Origin: Psychroserpens luteus
Lineage (GTDB): Bacteria; Bacteroidota; Bacteroidia; Flavobacteriales; Flavobacteriaceae
Assembly: GCF_015319355.1 (NCBI RefSeq)
Contig: NZ_JADILU010000001.1
Coordinates: 248,001 to 312,000, forward strand
Length of the DNA: 64,000 nt
Reading direction: 5' to 3'
The notes beneath the pieces were generated by a model. The model had not been told where the DNA came from, made no database searches, and saw only the letters and a program-made list of their open reading frames with translations. The stretch's first letter is position 1, and every line of letters begins with the position of its first letter. This document shows, piece after piece, positions 28,148-37,436 of this stretch. The position numbers and the translations under genes were made by a program.

Positions 28148-28837
28148 TTATCTCAAACGTTTATTTGGTAAAACCTCAGGTAAATCTGTGATAATCAATT
28201 TTTGTTTGCCATCACTTTCTAAAGTTGCAATTTTAGAATATGGATATTCTGGTAAAGGCTCGCTTAGTGATTTCCATTTAGCGATTCCTGCCACAGTGAT
28301 ACGTTCTCCAATTTCTATAATGCCTTCTTCATAACGCAAGGTTCTATTAAGTCCAAAAAATGTTTCTGGTTCAATATTATAGCGTTCTAATAATGCAACA
28401 AATTTTGGAGTTGGATCATTAAACGTCCCAGAAGATTGGTTACTATCTTTTACTAAATGACAAATGTAATTTCTTGGATGCTCTTGTGGTTTTATAATCA
28501 CAAAGTCACCGTTAGTATCTACAAAAAAATCTTGAAATTTTTCTTCAGCAACTATAGTTTTCCAATGTGAGCTTTTACCATTACTTACTTTTTTCTGAAT
28601 TTTCATTTGGTAAAACACACATTTCCTACCAGAATATGGTGCTTTTAAAGGTTCTTCAACATGAAGTGCTTTACCACTAACTTTTGAAAGTTGATTAGTT
28701 TTTAAACTAGAAGTAGGCTTCGTCGGGATTTTTGAAAGCGTTCTAATTATAACTTGTTTTCCATTGAAGTAATAAACAGAAAAGCCTATGATTGCTATAA
28801 CACAAAAAACGAGAAATATAATTATTGGAGTTGTCAT
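28148..28837 (-). CDS. Membrane protein with GIDE-like domain
   Basis: 229 residues. One N-terminal membrane helix (IIIFLVFCVIAIIGFSVYYF, about 5-24) is followed by a beta-rich domain with VSGKALHVEEPLKAPYSG, KCVFYQMKIQ and ITVAGIAKW. This corresponds to the GIDE/E3-ligase-like domain found in mulan-type proteins and in many bacterial membrane proteins. No RING domain is present. Role unknown. Confidence 0.7.
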   Translation of the reverse strand: MTTPIIIFLVFCVIAIIGFSVYYFNGKQVIIRTLSKIPTKPTSSLKTNQLSKVSGKALHVEEPLKAPYSGRKCVFYQMKIQKKVSNGKSSHWKTIVAEEKFQDFFVDTNGDFVIIKPQEHPRNYICHLVKDSNQSSGTFNDPTPKFVALLERYNIEPETFFGLNRTLRYEEGIIEIGERITVAGIAKWKSLSEPLPEYPYSKIATLESDGKQKLIITDLPEVLPNKRLR

Positions 28838-28890
28838 GGTTGGTGAGGTTATACAATATGAGTCATATAATCAATCAAAATGTTACAGGT

Positions 28891-29241
28891 TTAGCTTTCT
28901 CTTTTTACCAAAGCATAGTACTCATTTTCTAAAGGTAAGTAGCCTTGGTCGTAAACAAAATAATAAATAGTACCTGCTTTTGTAGTATAGATACTGGTGA
29001 AGTAATTAAAGTCAAATCCTTTTTCTACTAATCGTGCTCGGGAGATTTTTTTCTTTTGATCGGGATTGAGTTCTTCGAGAATGCGGTAGTTTTTCCTGAG
29101 TCGGTTATTGGTATTTCTAATAAGATTCTTACTGTCTTTATTAATGTTGTTATTGTAAGCATTTCGGCAAGCATCACTACAGAATTTCTTATCAATACGA
29201 CCAACTATTTTTTCACCACACTCTGGACACTGTTTTTGCAT
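28891..29241 (-). CDS. Zinc-ribbon protein, unknown
   Basis: 116 residues. The N-terminus has a CPECGEK and CSDACRNAYN pattern, i.e. CxxC...CxxxC, as in DUF2116-like zinc ribbons (KKFCSDAC). A basic helical region and a short C-terminal beta part (KAGTIYYFVYDQGYLPL) follow. The conserved N-terminus suggests nucleic-acid or protein binding. It lies 33 bases downstream of the spermidine synthase-like gene on the same strand. Confidence 0.7.
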   Translation of the reverse strand: MQKQCPECGEKIVGRIDKKFCSDACRNAYNNNINKDSKNLIRNTNNRLRKNYRILEELNPDQKKKISRARLVEKGFDFNYFTSIYTTKAGTIYYFVYDQGYLPLENEYYALVKRES

Positions 29242-29274
29242 AATTCAATTTGCTTGTTGTTACAAGATATACAT

Positions 29275-29919
29275 TTATAATGATTTGGTAATGACAACTG
29301 TATTGACATTGTTTACCTTTTCAAAAACATCAACCTGATACACTTTAGATTTTAAAAATTTAATAACCGTTTTTAAGTCATTGCTTCTTTCTTTTTCTAA
29401 AGACGCATTAAATAAAATCACTCCATTTGCAGATTTTAATTTTATAATATCATTCCAAAAATTAAGGGATAAAAATACCTTCGGAATAGAAGTATCTATA
29501 AATAAGTCAACAATAATAAGGTCATATTGTTGTGAGTTTTGTTTAACAAACTCAATAGCATCTTGACAAATAATTTTTAATTCTGAAGTGTCTTGTACAT
29601 TATATTCAGATTTTGCAATGTCAATAATTATAGGATCAATATCTACAGCAGTAATGTGTTTTTGATACTTAAAATCCTTTCTTAAGGTTTGAATGACACT
29701 TCCACCACCAAGACCTAAAAGTAATATCGAATTCACTTTATTAAGATCAATTTTGTCTAAACCAAACTTTAAAACAGCTTGCAAAGCACCATAACTATAA
29801 TTAGCGTTTTTGGTGTTGAGGTGTTTTTTTCCGTTTATCCAGGTGATTTCTAAAGTACCAGAAAACTGAGATTTAACTGTCCTGGTAATAGGTATTATGT
29901 GGCTTATGAGTTTTATCAT
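29275..29919 (-). CDS. Spermidine synthase-like class I SAM-dependent protein
   Basis: 214 residues of the spermine/spermidine synthase fold. The nucleotide-binding block is LLLGLGGGSVIQTL (about 65-78), followed by ITAVDIDPIIIDIAKSEY and DAIEFVKQNSQQYDLIIVDLF. The N-terminal tetramerisation part is short and the substrate-binding residues of true spermidine synthases are not obvious, so the reaction is uncertain. Confidence 0.8.
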   Translation of the reverse strand: MIKLISHIIPITRTVKSQFSGTLEITWINGKKHLNTKNANYSYGALQAVLKFGLDKIDLNKVNSILLLGLGGGSVIQTLRKDFKYQKHITAVDIDPIIIDIAKSEYNVQDTSELKIICQDAIEFVKQNSQQYDLIIVDLFIDTSIPKVFLSLNFWNDIIKLKSANGVILFNASLEKERSNDLKTVIKFLKSKVYQVDVFEKVNNVNTVVITKSL

Positions 29920-30171
29920 TGTTGGTGAAGGTATGAAAAATTGTTAAAATAATTAAACAACAACAAACGACAACAAATATTTACAAACGAGTTTAAATAC
30001 GTAACTACCGACTAATACTTGTAACCCATCGCATATTTGCAGTGTTGAATGATTGCAGACAAATTTAAGATGTTTAGAAATGTCTACTTGAGATTCATCA
30101 CGACGTAAAAAAAGATTCTGAAATACATTCAGGACAAAGCATTAACTGTTTAACATTAAAATTTAGAACAC
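29920..30171 (+). promoter_or_regulatory. Leader region of the ssb locus
   Basis: A 252-base AT-rich gap. It carries ATATTTGCAGTGTT (30033-30046), identical to the -7 region at 21003-21016. It may therefore hold a promoter with a leader of about 125 bases. No ORF or hairpin of note. Confidence 0.35.
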
Positions 30172-30387
30172 ATGAACACATTAAGAAACAAAGTACAGTT
30201 GATTGGAAGATTAGGACAAGATCCGGAAATCGTTAATTTTTCCGATGGAAACAAAATGGCAAAATTCTCTTTAGCTACAGATGATAGCTACAAAGACAAA
30301 GAAGGTAACAAAGTAGAGCGTGCCTATTGGCACAACAGTGTTGACCATTTGCGATATAGATTTACAAGCCTTCGCGCCGTTGCCTAA
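30172..30387 (+). pseudogene. Truncated single-stranded DNA-binding protein gene
   Basis: The first 55 or so codons are a normal SSB OB-fold start (MNTLRNKVQLIGRLGQDPEI ... AYWHN). At the point where SSB should continue after WHN, the sequence switches to unrelated codons (SVDHLRYRF) and stops after 71 residues. The downstream frame encodes a small HTH protein, so the gene is broken by insertion or recombination. The intact ssb at 30603 is only distantly similar at DNA level, so this is not a fresh duplication. Confidence 0.85.
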
Positions 30388-30622
30388 AGGATATCCGTCT
30401 ATACCTGTAACGATAGGAGACTACTTAAAGCAATATCGAATAGATAATAGTTACACCGCTTTTGAGGTCTCACTTGAGTTAGATGTTTACGAATCAACAA
30501 TACATAAATGGGAGGGAGGTAACTCAAAGCCTACTCCAAATAATATAATAAAAATAATAGAGTTTATGGGTTATAACCCAATGCTCAAAAAAACAGAAAA
30601 GCATGAATTCATTAAGAAATAG
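30320..30622 (+). CDS. Small HTH protein cassette
   Basis: 100 residues as read from the ATG at 30320, but the first 15 or so codons overlap the ssb fragment and the native start may be lost. From APLPKGYPSIPVTIGDYL onward it matches a short Cro/XRE-like protein seen widely in Bacteroidota: TAFEVSLELDVYESTIHKWE is the HTH. Its stop lies 20 bases inside the next ssb gene. DNA binding is inferred; target unknown. Confidence 0.7.
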   Translation: MPIGTTVLTICDIDLQAFAPLPKGYPSIPVTIGDYLKQYRIDNSYTAFEVSLELDVYESTIHKWEGGNSKPTPNNIIKIIEFMGYNPMLKKTEKHEFIKK

Positions 30623-30935
30623 AGTACAATTAATAGGGAATTTAGGAAACGACCCAGAAATTATCACTTTAGAATCAGGAAAGAAATTAGCGAAGTTTTC
30701 ATTAGCAACAAATGATAGTTACAAGGATGCCTCAGGTGAGAAAGTAAATCAAGTGCAATGGCATAATTTAGTAGCATGGAACAAGGCAGCAGAAATTATT
30801 GAACAATACGTAACCAAAGGGAAAGAAATTGCTATTGACGGGAAGTTAACGACGAGAAGCTATGAAGATAAGGACGGACAAAAACGTTATGTGACTGAAG
30901 TTGTTGTAAATGAGTTGTTGATGTTAGGGAAATAA
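30603..30935 (+). CDS. ssb: Single-stranded DNA-binding protein
   Basis: 110 residues, an OB-fold SSB of the short kind without the acidic C-terminal tail that recruits partner proteins. Motifs: RVQLIGNLGNDPEI, AKFSLATNDSYKD, WHNLVAWNKAAEIIEQYV, KGKEIAIDGKL, YVTEVVVNELLML. The broken ssb sits 430 bases upstream, so this copy may be the accessory or the replacement copy. The missing tail makes a main replicative role less sure. Confidence 0.9.
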   Translation: MNSLRNRVQLIGNLGNDPEIITLESGKKLAKFSLATNDSYKDASGEKVNQVQWHNLVAWNKAAEIIEQYVTKGKEIAIDGKLTTRSYEDKDGQKRYVTEVVVNELLMLGK

Positions 30936-31065
30936 TAAAAAGAAAATGGGGTAATATAAATTATTCAATTACCTCATTATCATTTTTGCAACTAGTTCCG
31001 AAAAGCTCCAAACTGTAACAAAAATTTTCTACATAAATGAAATATATATTTTTCTGAAAGCGTCA

Positions 31066-32616
31066 TTATATTTTAACAAGACACTTACCTTCTACTTTCT
31101 TCTCGCTTATGTATGAATACACTTTAGGAAGATTAACAATATGGCCAGAAAACCCAGATGCTTTTAGAATTAAGATTGCTGTAAGCTTATGGACAATCAT
31201 ACTAATATGGAATAACCCTTTGAATTCAACTTCATAGTCTATGTTATTTGATAAAAAATCGTCGCCGTGTAAAAATTTATTACGATCAATAAATATTGCA
31301 TCAGATTCATCTTGACTTAGTTTATAATTAAATTTATCAAATGGTTCAGAAAGTTTTTTGTTATTCGTACCACGATTAAGTCCATCTAATTTTGAACACA
31401 TTCGAGCGTAATTAGCTTTATATGCATTTAAATCTTCTTCTGATAAGTCTTTGGGCTCATTATCCCTTTTCAGTTTGTTGACCTCTTTTTTAGCGTTATG
31501 GGCAATTTTTTTTAGTGCTTTTATGATTTTACCCTCTTCTATAAGTGTTGATTCCCCTTTGTCTACTTCGGCAAACATTTTTGATATATTTTCTAATGCG
31601 ACAAATAGGGAAGGTACTTTTAATTCTAAGGTGTTGGAGTGACTATTAATTAATATTATTATAGATCTTAATACCTGTCCATTAGAATTAATCAAAGAGC
31701 AGAGGTTTGAATAGTTCTCCGTAGGGAATTCATTCATATATTCTAAAGAGGTATTACGATTAACTCTTTGAAGTACACCATTTTTATCTTTTTCAATTTT
31801 CATTTCTTGAAACTTCATATACTTGTGAGGGCTTGCTGTATGAAGCTCAAAACCTTTTAAATTACTTTTTGCGTAATCTATAGTTTTCATTCCTAGTGGA
31901 TTTTCAAACTTATTATAATTATAAGAGAAAATATACCCTTCTCCACCAAAGTATTTACCCTTTAAAAAGGCATAAGTCATTAAAATAGAATTACAAACTC
32001 TGGTGAATTCATCGTAACAAATTTTGGACTGAGAATCTATACCTAGAAAAGTTTCTTCTTTCTTTTTGACGGTATAAAAATGACATTCTTGTGAGTCTAT
32101 GCTTAATTTGATGAGTATATCTGGACTGTTAAGATTATCTATCTGTATGCCCCAACTGGGTTGGAAATCTCTCATTAAAATGGTTGCATTTTCAACAGGA
32201 AGTAATAGTCGGTAATATTTCGTTTTTTTATAATGAGTTTTACTCTTGTTAGAGATAGAGTGAATATTCGAAATGACTTTTTTTGTGATTGAAGTACTTG
32301 TAACCGTTGGATCATCAAAATTTGGCAGAGAAATATGTTTTGGTATGATATGCTTTCCTAATATGTAATAATCAATATCAGTACAGCTTAGTTTTAATTC
32401 AGTTTCTGCCTTTAATTTATAATCAGACTCATTTAGTTTTTGAGTTATATATGGGTCTGGATCTAAAGTTATATTATCAGTAAAGGATATGTTACAATTT
32501 AGATTTGTATAAGGGTGTTTTGGTGATGTGTGCACCGATAGGATACCGTTACGATCTGTCTTAAGTAGTTCTAGAAGCTTAAGATTGGGAGCTATTTGTT
32601 TATTGATTATTGCCAT
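31066..32616 (-). CDS. ApeA-like protein with C-terminal HEPN motif
   Basis: 516 residues. The N-terminal half is beta-rich and unassigned, reminiscent of the ApeA N-terminal domain. The C-terminal half is helical and carries R445-N-K-F-L-H450, which fits the R-x4-6-H active site of HEPN ribonucleases, in IDRNKFLHGDDF. HEPN proteins usually cut RNA when a defence system is triggered. It lies 8 bases downstream of jetD on the same strand and is the last gene of the Wadjet-like set. Abortive toxin role is inference; the name ApeA-like is tentative. Confidence 0.6.
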   Translation of the reverse strand: MAIINKQIAPNLKLLELLKTDRNGILSVHTSPKHPYTNLNCNISFTDNITLDPDPYITQKLNESDYKLKAETELKLSCTDIDYYILGKHIIPKHISLPNFDDPTVTSTSITKKVISNIHSISNKSKTHYKKTKYYRLLLPVENATILMRDFQPSWGIQIDNLNSPDILIKLSIDSQECHFYTVKKKEETFLGIDSQSKICYDEFTRVCNSILMTYAFLKGKYFGGEGYIFSYNYNKFENPLGMKTIDYAKSNLKGFELHTASPHKYMKFQEMKIEKDKNGVLQRVNRNTSLEYMNEFPTENYSNLCSLINSNGQVLRSIIILINSHSNTLELKVPSLFVALENISKMFAEVDKGESTLIEEGKIIKALKKIAHNAKKEVNKLKRDNEPKDLSEEDLNAYKANYARMCSKLDGLNRGTNNKKLSEPFDKFNYKLSQDESDAIFIDRNKFLHGDDFLSNNIDYEVEFKGLFHISMIVHKLTAILILKASGFSGHIVNLPKVYSYISEKKVEGKCLVKI

Positions 32617-32624
32617 TAGATATT

Positions 32625-33557
32625 TTATGAATTATTATTATCGATCATTCTTTTGAGGTTGTTTCCTTCCTCAGTAATCCAATGATTTTCACGTATTAAT
32701 TCTTTAATACGAGCTATGTCTCTTTCTGAATATAAGTCTTTTATTAAACCAGATAAATTATCAGGATTATCAGAATCCTTCCAATGACTTATATGCCCTG
32801 TGTCTTTTATACTTCGAGAAATTCCATCGGGATGTAAAAGCTGTATATCTGGAATTATCTTTTTCACCATTTGATATATTTCTAATCCATCTTTATCCCA
32901 ATCTGCAGAATAATAAATAGACAACCCTCTTCTTAATTCATAAGTGTATTTTAACTTTGGAACATTCTTACCACCAGCATACCAAAGTTCATAGCCATTT
33001 TCTCTTGGTAATTTGTCTCTGTTTAAAAAGTTTCCATTTTCGCATAGAATAATAAGTTTTGGATCATAGCATTGTAAAACATATAAGAACTGTTGGCTTT
33101 TATTATCTACAAGTTTTAAATCAAAAATTGAATTGATGGCATCTACAAGTGTAGGATGCTTATCTAAATACTTTTCATTTTTAAAAAACATTAATGAGAA
33201 CCCTTTTACACTTTCTTGGGCTTTTACAAGATCAGCTTTTAGCTTTTTTAGGCTTCCATCCTTAATACCTTCTTTAAAATCTATTAGTAATTTTATGTCC
33301 TTTTCTTCAAACCTAAGTTGAGGCTTCAATAGGTTTTCATTATCTAAAAAAGTAGTGTAGCGATTATAATCTTCTAGATATTTATTTTCATATACCGCTA
33401 TAAAATCTTGATTTCGACTAAATGTTTTTCTATTACGCTCAATTTCTAAAGCGGTCTCGTGATTTTTAAAAACAGGACTGTTACTTATTGTCTTATTCAG
33501 TTTTACTTCTCCAGTTTCATAAAGTTTATGTAATGCCTTTATTTCTATCCAATTCAT
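32625..33557 (-). CDS. jetD: JetD-like Toprim nuclease (Wadjet)
   Basis: 310 residues. A C-terminal Toprim-like domain is visible: a glutamate in IILCENGNFLN (about 178) and the D-x-D pair in YYSADWDKDGLEIY (about 215-220). This suits JetD, the DNA-cleaving subunit of Wadjet that cuts circular DNA held by the JetABC SMC complex. It overlaps jetC by 4 bases. The N-terminal half is helical and less conserved. Confidence 0.8.
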   Translation of the reverse strand: MNWIEIKALHKLYETGEVKLNKTISNSPVFKNHETALEIERNRKTFSRNQDFIAVYENKYLEDYNRYTTFLDNENLLKPQLRFEEKDIKLLIDFKEGIKDGSLKKLKADLVKAQESVKGFSLMFFKNEKYLDKHPTLVDAINSIFDLKLVDNKSQQFLYVLQCYDPKLIILCENGNFLNRDKLPRENGYELWYAGGKNVPKLKYTYELRRGLSIYYSADWDKDGLEIYQMVKKIIPDIQLLHPDGISRSIKDTGHISHWKDSDNPDNLSGLIKDLYSERDIARIKELIRENHWITEEGNNLKRMIDNNNS

Positions 33558-36500
33558 TTAGTAGTCTTTCTTTTTAAATATCCTTGTAACTGTTCATTTT
33601 TATAGTTTGTTTTGAAGCTACTATTAGGAATGGGATAATTACAATTTTTATCTGTTTTGCCTTCAAGAAGTTGATGTAAATACCAACCGTCCTCTTTGTT
33701 AGAACCAAAAGGTTCTGGTGTCATTGTTATAATTTGATAACCATATTTTTGAGCAATTTGTGGGAAGGTATTGAAATTGTCATCATCTAAATTAGATACT
33801 TCCTCCAGTATTAAAAATCGTAAACCATCTCTTTTTTCTTTAGATGTTATTGACAATCTGCCTATACCTAAGAGGACTCTAGCAGTATAACTCTCTCCTG
33901 TACTACCAGGATATTCTTTACCATCGCTATCCTTAAATTCTGTTTTGAGAGTGAAATAAGTCTTTGGGTCTAGAAGATCTGAAAACTCTATATTTTTGGA
34001 ATAACCAGAGATATCCTTAAATGCCTCTTCAACAAATTTCTCTACTGTATCTGATTCAAATAATCCTGCTGTTTGAGCTCTTGATGATAGGTTGTTTATC
34101 CAGCTAATATTAAAATTGTCATTAGATTTAAAGACTACTTGAAAGTAATACTTGTTGCTTATGAGTTCTCCTTTAAAAAAGGTGTTAAGTTTTGTTACTA
34201 CAGATTTATAATGGTCGTACTCATCTTGAGTCTTATGAAAAATCTTTAGCATTGTATTAATTATTGTCGAAGCCAGTTTATTTCTGTCTTGATGAATACT
34301 ACCTAATGCTTTTTCAATATTTTTTGTGGTAACAATATCATTACCTAATAATTTTTTCTCAAGAATTTTATACTCAAAAGTCTCTGTTTCTTTTTCAATC
34401 TCTTGTCTTACCTCAATATCATCCTTTAGTTCTTTGTAGTTTGTTAGTGAGGATTTGTAGCTGGACTCATATGCAGTTTTTGCCAGTGCAAATTTTTCTT
34501 GAATAGAAGTAAGGTTATCTACAGATGGAATATCTTTTAATAACGCACTTTTTAAGCTTGGATATTTAATTAATATAGTTTTCTCTTCTTCTTCAATTTT
34601 TTTGATCCCTTCGTTTTTTAAACCTTCAATCACTTTGGGATCGTAGTTAATTTTTTCTAGTTCTTCAGTTTTAGTATTTAATAGGGCTTTTGTGCTCTCA
34701 AATAACCCATTTGCCTCAAGTTGGCTCGTGTTAAGTTTACTTTGTTCTGCACTACATTTGTTTATTTCTTCATCTAGATTTTTATCAGAAAATTTGAAAG
34801 GAATTTTCTCAGACAACTCATCTAATTTTTCTTTTTTATCAGCAATAGAGGCTTTTACATCAGCTTTAAAAGTATCTAGATTGTGAATCATTATTACAGA
34901 GGACTTATACTCTTCAACTTTTCTTTGGTCTGGGATATTTACATCCCAATTAAAATCTAAATTAAGAGATTCTATACCATCTAATTGACCTTGTTCCAGT
35001 TTTTTTATACTGCTAAGTGTCTCATCTATTTGAGTGATTTCTGTAATTAAATTCTGCTTTTTAATACTAAAAGCATTGGACAAAGCATCTTTATCACCAA
35101 ACAGTCGATCTGTAGAAAGTGATTTTATAAATCTTTTTATGCCTCCTATGTTATACCACCATCCTTGGTTTTCTTCATCTTCTTTTATAAATGCCTCGTT
35201 GAGAATATCTAAATTAGTGGTATACATTACTTGATCTACAACCTGCTCTGGAAAATTCCATTTAGTGTCTAACAGAAAAGAGCGAAGTACCGTTTCTTGT
35301 CCAAGAGAAATACTCTGCTTCTTATTAAGAAGTTGTGATGCAAATGAGGTGTCATCTTTGAGTTCTAATATTTCAGACAGCTTTTCAATATTACTTTTCT
35401 TTTTTAAGAGTTGATTTTTTAGTGCGTTTAATTTCTCATTTTGCTTTTGATATTGCTCTTCAACACCTTCACTAGTTTTATATTCCCCAATTACTTTTGT
35501 TACATCCTTAATTGACTGAATAATTTGTTTTACAGTCAAGTTTTTAAAATCAAATTGAACATTCTCGTTTTGAACTATTTTGGGCAGTTTACAATCATTC
35601 AAATCGTATAAATCTTGTTTTGTTTTAAGATAATCCGAAAAGTTGTTTTTATAAGTGTTAAGGTTGCTAAGAGCGTCCGAATATGATTTGAATTTTTCAA
35701 TTGCCTTTTTCTGCTTTTCTTCTAAGCTTGGAATAGAATCAATATGTTTTTTAATTTCAGTATTAAGCTTATCTACTTTTGTTTTTGTATCATCCCAAGT
35801 TTTGCGATGCTGTTTAAAAGTATTTTTATTTGTATAAAATTTATTCAACAAATATTCTTTTTCTGTTTCCTTATGTGTGATCGAAAGTTCTTCTAGAACT
35901 TCTAAATACTCTCTCTTAACGGTAAGTGAACTTATTAAATCGCTTAGGTTCTTATAGCGCTCAACATAATCATCTAAGTTTTGTTTATTCTGTTTGTACT
36001 CAGCTTCAATTGCGTTTTTCTTGTTCTCAAATAAAAAACTCTTTAGGCTCTCATCTTTATCAGTCTCTAGAGTGTTTGCTTTTGAAAATGCTTGTAAAAC
36101 TTTCGCGAAAGCGGTAAGATGTGTCTCTTGACTTAGATTGAGAGGAAGTATGTTTTTGTCAAAAAAGAACTGGTATAACTCATTTCGTTCTGCTTTTCTT
36201 GTAAATACATCAAGATATAGTTCTTTTTCGTCTCTTAGATGTTTAGTAAGTACATCGATAGAAGGTATGGAAGGTTTTGTGCCTTTTGTAATAAAATCAT
36301 CTTGATATACGAGCTTGTGTTCAGGTATTAAACTACTTCCAAGGCTTTGCCTTTCTTTTTTAGTTTTTTTTGAATCTTTTTCTGAATCAAAAGGTTCGTT
36401 AAGAATTCTAAATAGTTTGATTTGACTAGCGCTAGAGTTGGGTATGTTTACGCCAAAAGTGATATACGTTTTATGCTCAACTTCTATGTTTAGAAAGAAA

Positions 36501-36748
36501 TAAGCATTGGGTGTTTTATAAGGAATGGTATGAATTTGACGATGTTCTTTTTTTACACTATCAGTTCCAAAATGTATTTTCTTGCGCTCGGCAATAAATA
36601 GAATTTGTAGTAAATCTGCTAAAAGGGATTTACCTATACCGTTAGGACCAGTAAAATCTGTACGTATATCGTGTATAAGATAATCTTGATTATAATGCTT
36701 TATGACTCCTACAGTAGATATGGAATGTATTAATGGTAGTTTATTCAT
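33554..36748 (-). CDS. jetC: JetC-like SMC/MukB-type ATPase (Wadjet)
   Basis: 1064 residues. Walker A is GPNGIGKS (34-41), inside TDFTGPNGIGKSLLADLLQ, and the Walker B-like block is LRFLILEEVSNLDDD (about 978-992). The centre is two long coiled coils (about 260-470 and 640-850) around a hinge-like part, with no zinc hook. The ABC signature region is near STGESYTARVLLGIGRL. This is the DNA-loop-extruding motor of Wadjet. It overlaps jetB by 8 and jetD by 4 bases, as is usual for jetABCD. Confidence 0.85.
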   Translation of the reverse strand: MNKLPLIHSISTVGVIKHYNQDYLIHDIRTDFTGPNGIGKSLLADLLQILFIAERKKIHFGTDSVKKEHRQIHTIPYKTPNAYFFLNIEVEHKTYITFGVNIPNSSASQIKLFRILNEPFDSEKDSKKTKKERQSLGSSLIPEHKLVYQDDFITKGTKPSIPSIDVLTKHLRDEKELYLDVFTRKAERNELYQFFFDKNILPLNLSQETHLTAFAKVLQAFSKANTLETDKDESLKSFLFENKKNAIEAEYKQNKQNLDDYVERYKNLSDLISSLTVKREYLEVLEELSITHKETEKEYLLNKFYTNKNTFKQHRKTWDDTKTKVDKLNTEIKKHIDSIPSLEEKQKKAIEKFKSYSDALSNLNTYKNNFSDYLKTKQDLYDLNDCKLPKIVQNENVQFDFKNLTVKQIIQSIKDVTKVIGEYKTSEGVEEQYQKQNEKLNALKNQLLKKKSNIEKLSEILELKDDTSFASQLLNKKQSISLGQETVLRSFLLDTKWNFPEQVVDQVMYTTNLDILNEAFIKEDEENQGWWYNIGGIKRFIKSLSTDRLFGDKDALSNAFSIKKQNLITEITQIDETLSSIKKLEQGQLDGIESLNLDFNWDVNIPDQRKVEEYKSSVIMIHNLDTFKADVKASIADKKEKLDELSEKIPFKFSDKNLDEEINKCSAEQSKLNTSQLEANGLFESTKALLNTKTEELEKINYDPKVIEGLKNEGIKKIEEEEKTILIKYPSLKSALLKDIPSVDNLTSIQEKFALAKTAYESSYKSSLTNYKELKDDIEVRQEIEKETETFEYKILEKKLLGNDIVTTKNIEKALGSIHQDRNKLASTIINTMLKIFHKTQDEYDHYKSVVTKLNTFFKGELISNKYYFQVVFKSNDNFNISWINNLSSRAQTAGLFESDTVEKFVEEAFKDISGYSKNIEFSDLLDPKTYFTLKTEFKDSDGKEYPGSTGESYTARVLLGIGRLSITSKEKRDGLRFLILEEVSNLDDDNFNTFPQIAQKYGYQIITMTPEPFGSNKEDGWYLHQLLEGKTDKNCNYPIPNSSFKTNYKNEQLQGYLKRKTTK

Positions 36749-37436
36749 TATCTGTTTCTGTTAGGTTATTTACAAACTCTTCAAAATTTGATATCTCGTA
36801 CTCGTACATCATCTGAAAGCGATGTATAGATTCTTTTATCACAAAGGAAAAATCGTTTTCTCCCTTTTGAGTTAGTTGGTCTACCCAACCTAACTGCTCA
36901 AAATCTTGAATAACATTTCTAATATTTTTCGTCACATTTGCCCACTCCTTTGGTGTGAAATTATCTCTTGCTCCGTTTTTAAAGAAAACAGATTTGTACA
37001 GGCTACTAAACTCGCTTCCTAAAATTTTTGATTTGATATCTTTTAAAAAGGAAATTTCTTTTACATTTTCAAAATACCTATCATAATACATTTGTAGCAG
37101 GGTAATTGCAGTGATTGTCTCAATAGCAGTTAAATCTCTATGCCGGGTATAATCTGAAAGTATTCCTTTAGACTCCTCACTAAAGGTTAAGAAGAAATAA
37201 GTTACTCCTTCAAATGTTTTCTTATCTAAAACAAGACGATAGAAAACATCATAATATTTTTTGAACTCTATATAGTATTTTGATAGAATTCTATGATGAT
37301 AATGTTCATCATCCTGAATGTGCTTTCCTCTCAGTAGTTCAATGTTTAAATCTGCAAAATGTTTTTGAACATCTCTTAGCTTAAAAACATCTATAAAACT
37401 ACTATTTAGCGTTTCTGCAATATGTTCATCTGCCAT
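36741..37436 (-). CDS. jetB: JetB-like KITE subunit (Wadjet)
   Basis: 231 residues, mostly helical with winged-helix character (RDVQKHFADLNIELLRGK; FFLTFSEESKGILSDYTR). It corresponds in position and size to JetB (DUF4194/MukE-like), which links kleisin JetA to JetC. It overlaps jetA by about 30 bases and jetC by 8. Sequence similarity is weak, so the call rests on gene order. Confidence 0.7.
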   Translation of the reverse strand: MADEHIAETLNSSFIDVFKLRDVQKHFADLNIELLRGKHIQDDEHYHHRILSKYYIEFKKYYDVFYRLVLDKKTFEGVTYFFLTFSEESKGILSDYTRHRDLTAIETITAITLLQMYYDRYFENVKEISFLKDIKSKILGSEFSSLYKSVFFKNGARDNFTPKEWANVTKNIRNVIQDFEQLGWVDQLTQKGENDFSFVIKESIHRFQMMYEYEISNFEEFVNNLTETDNE

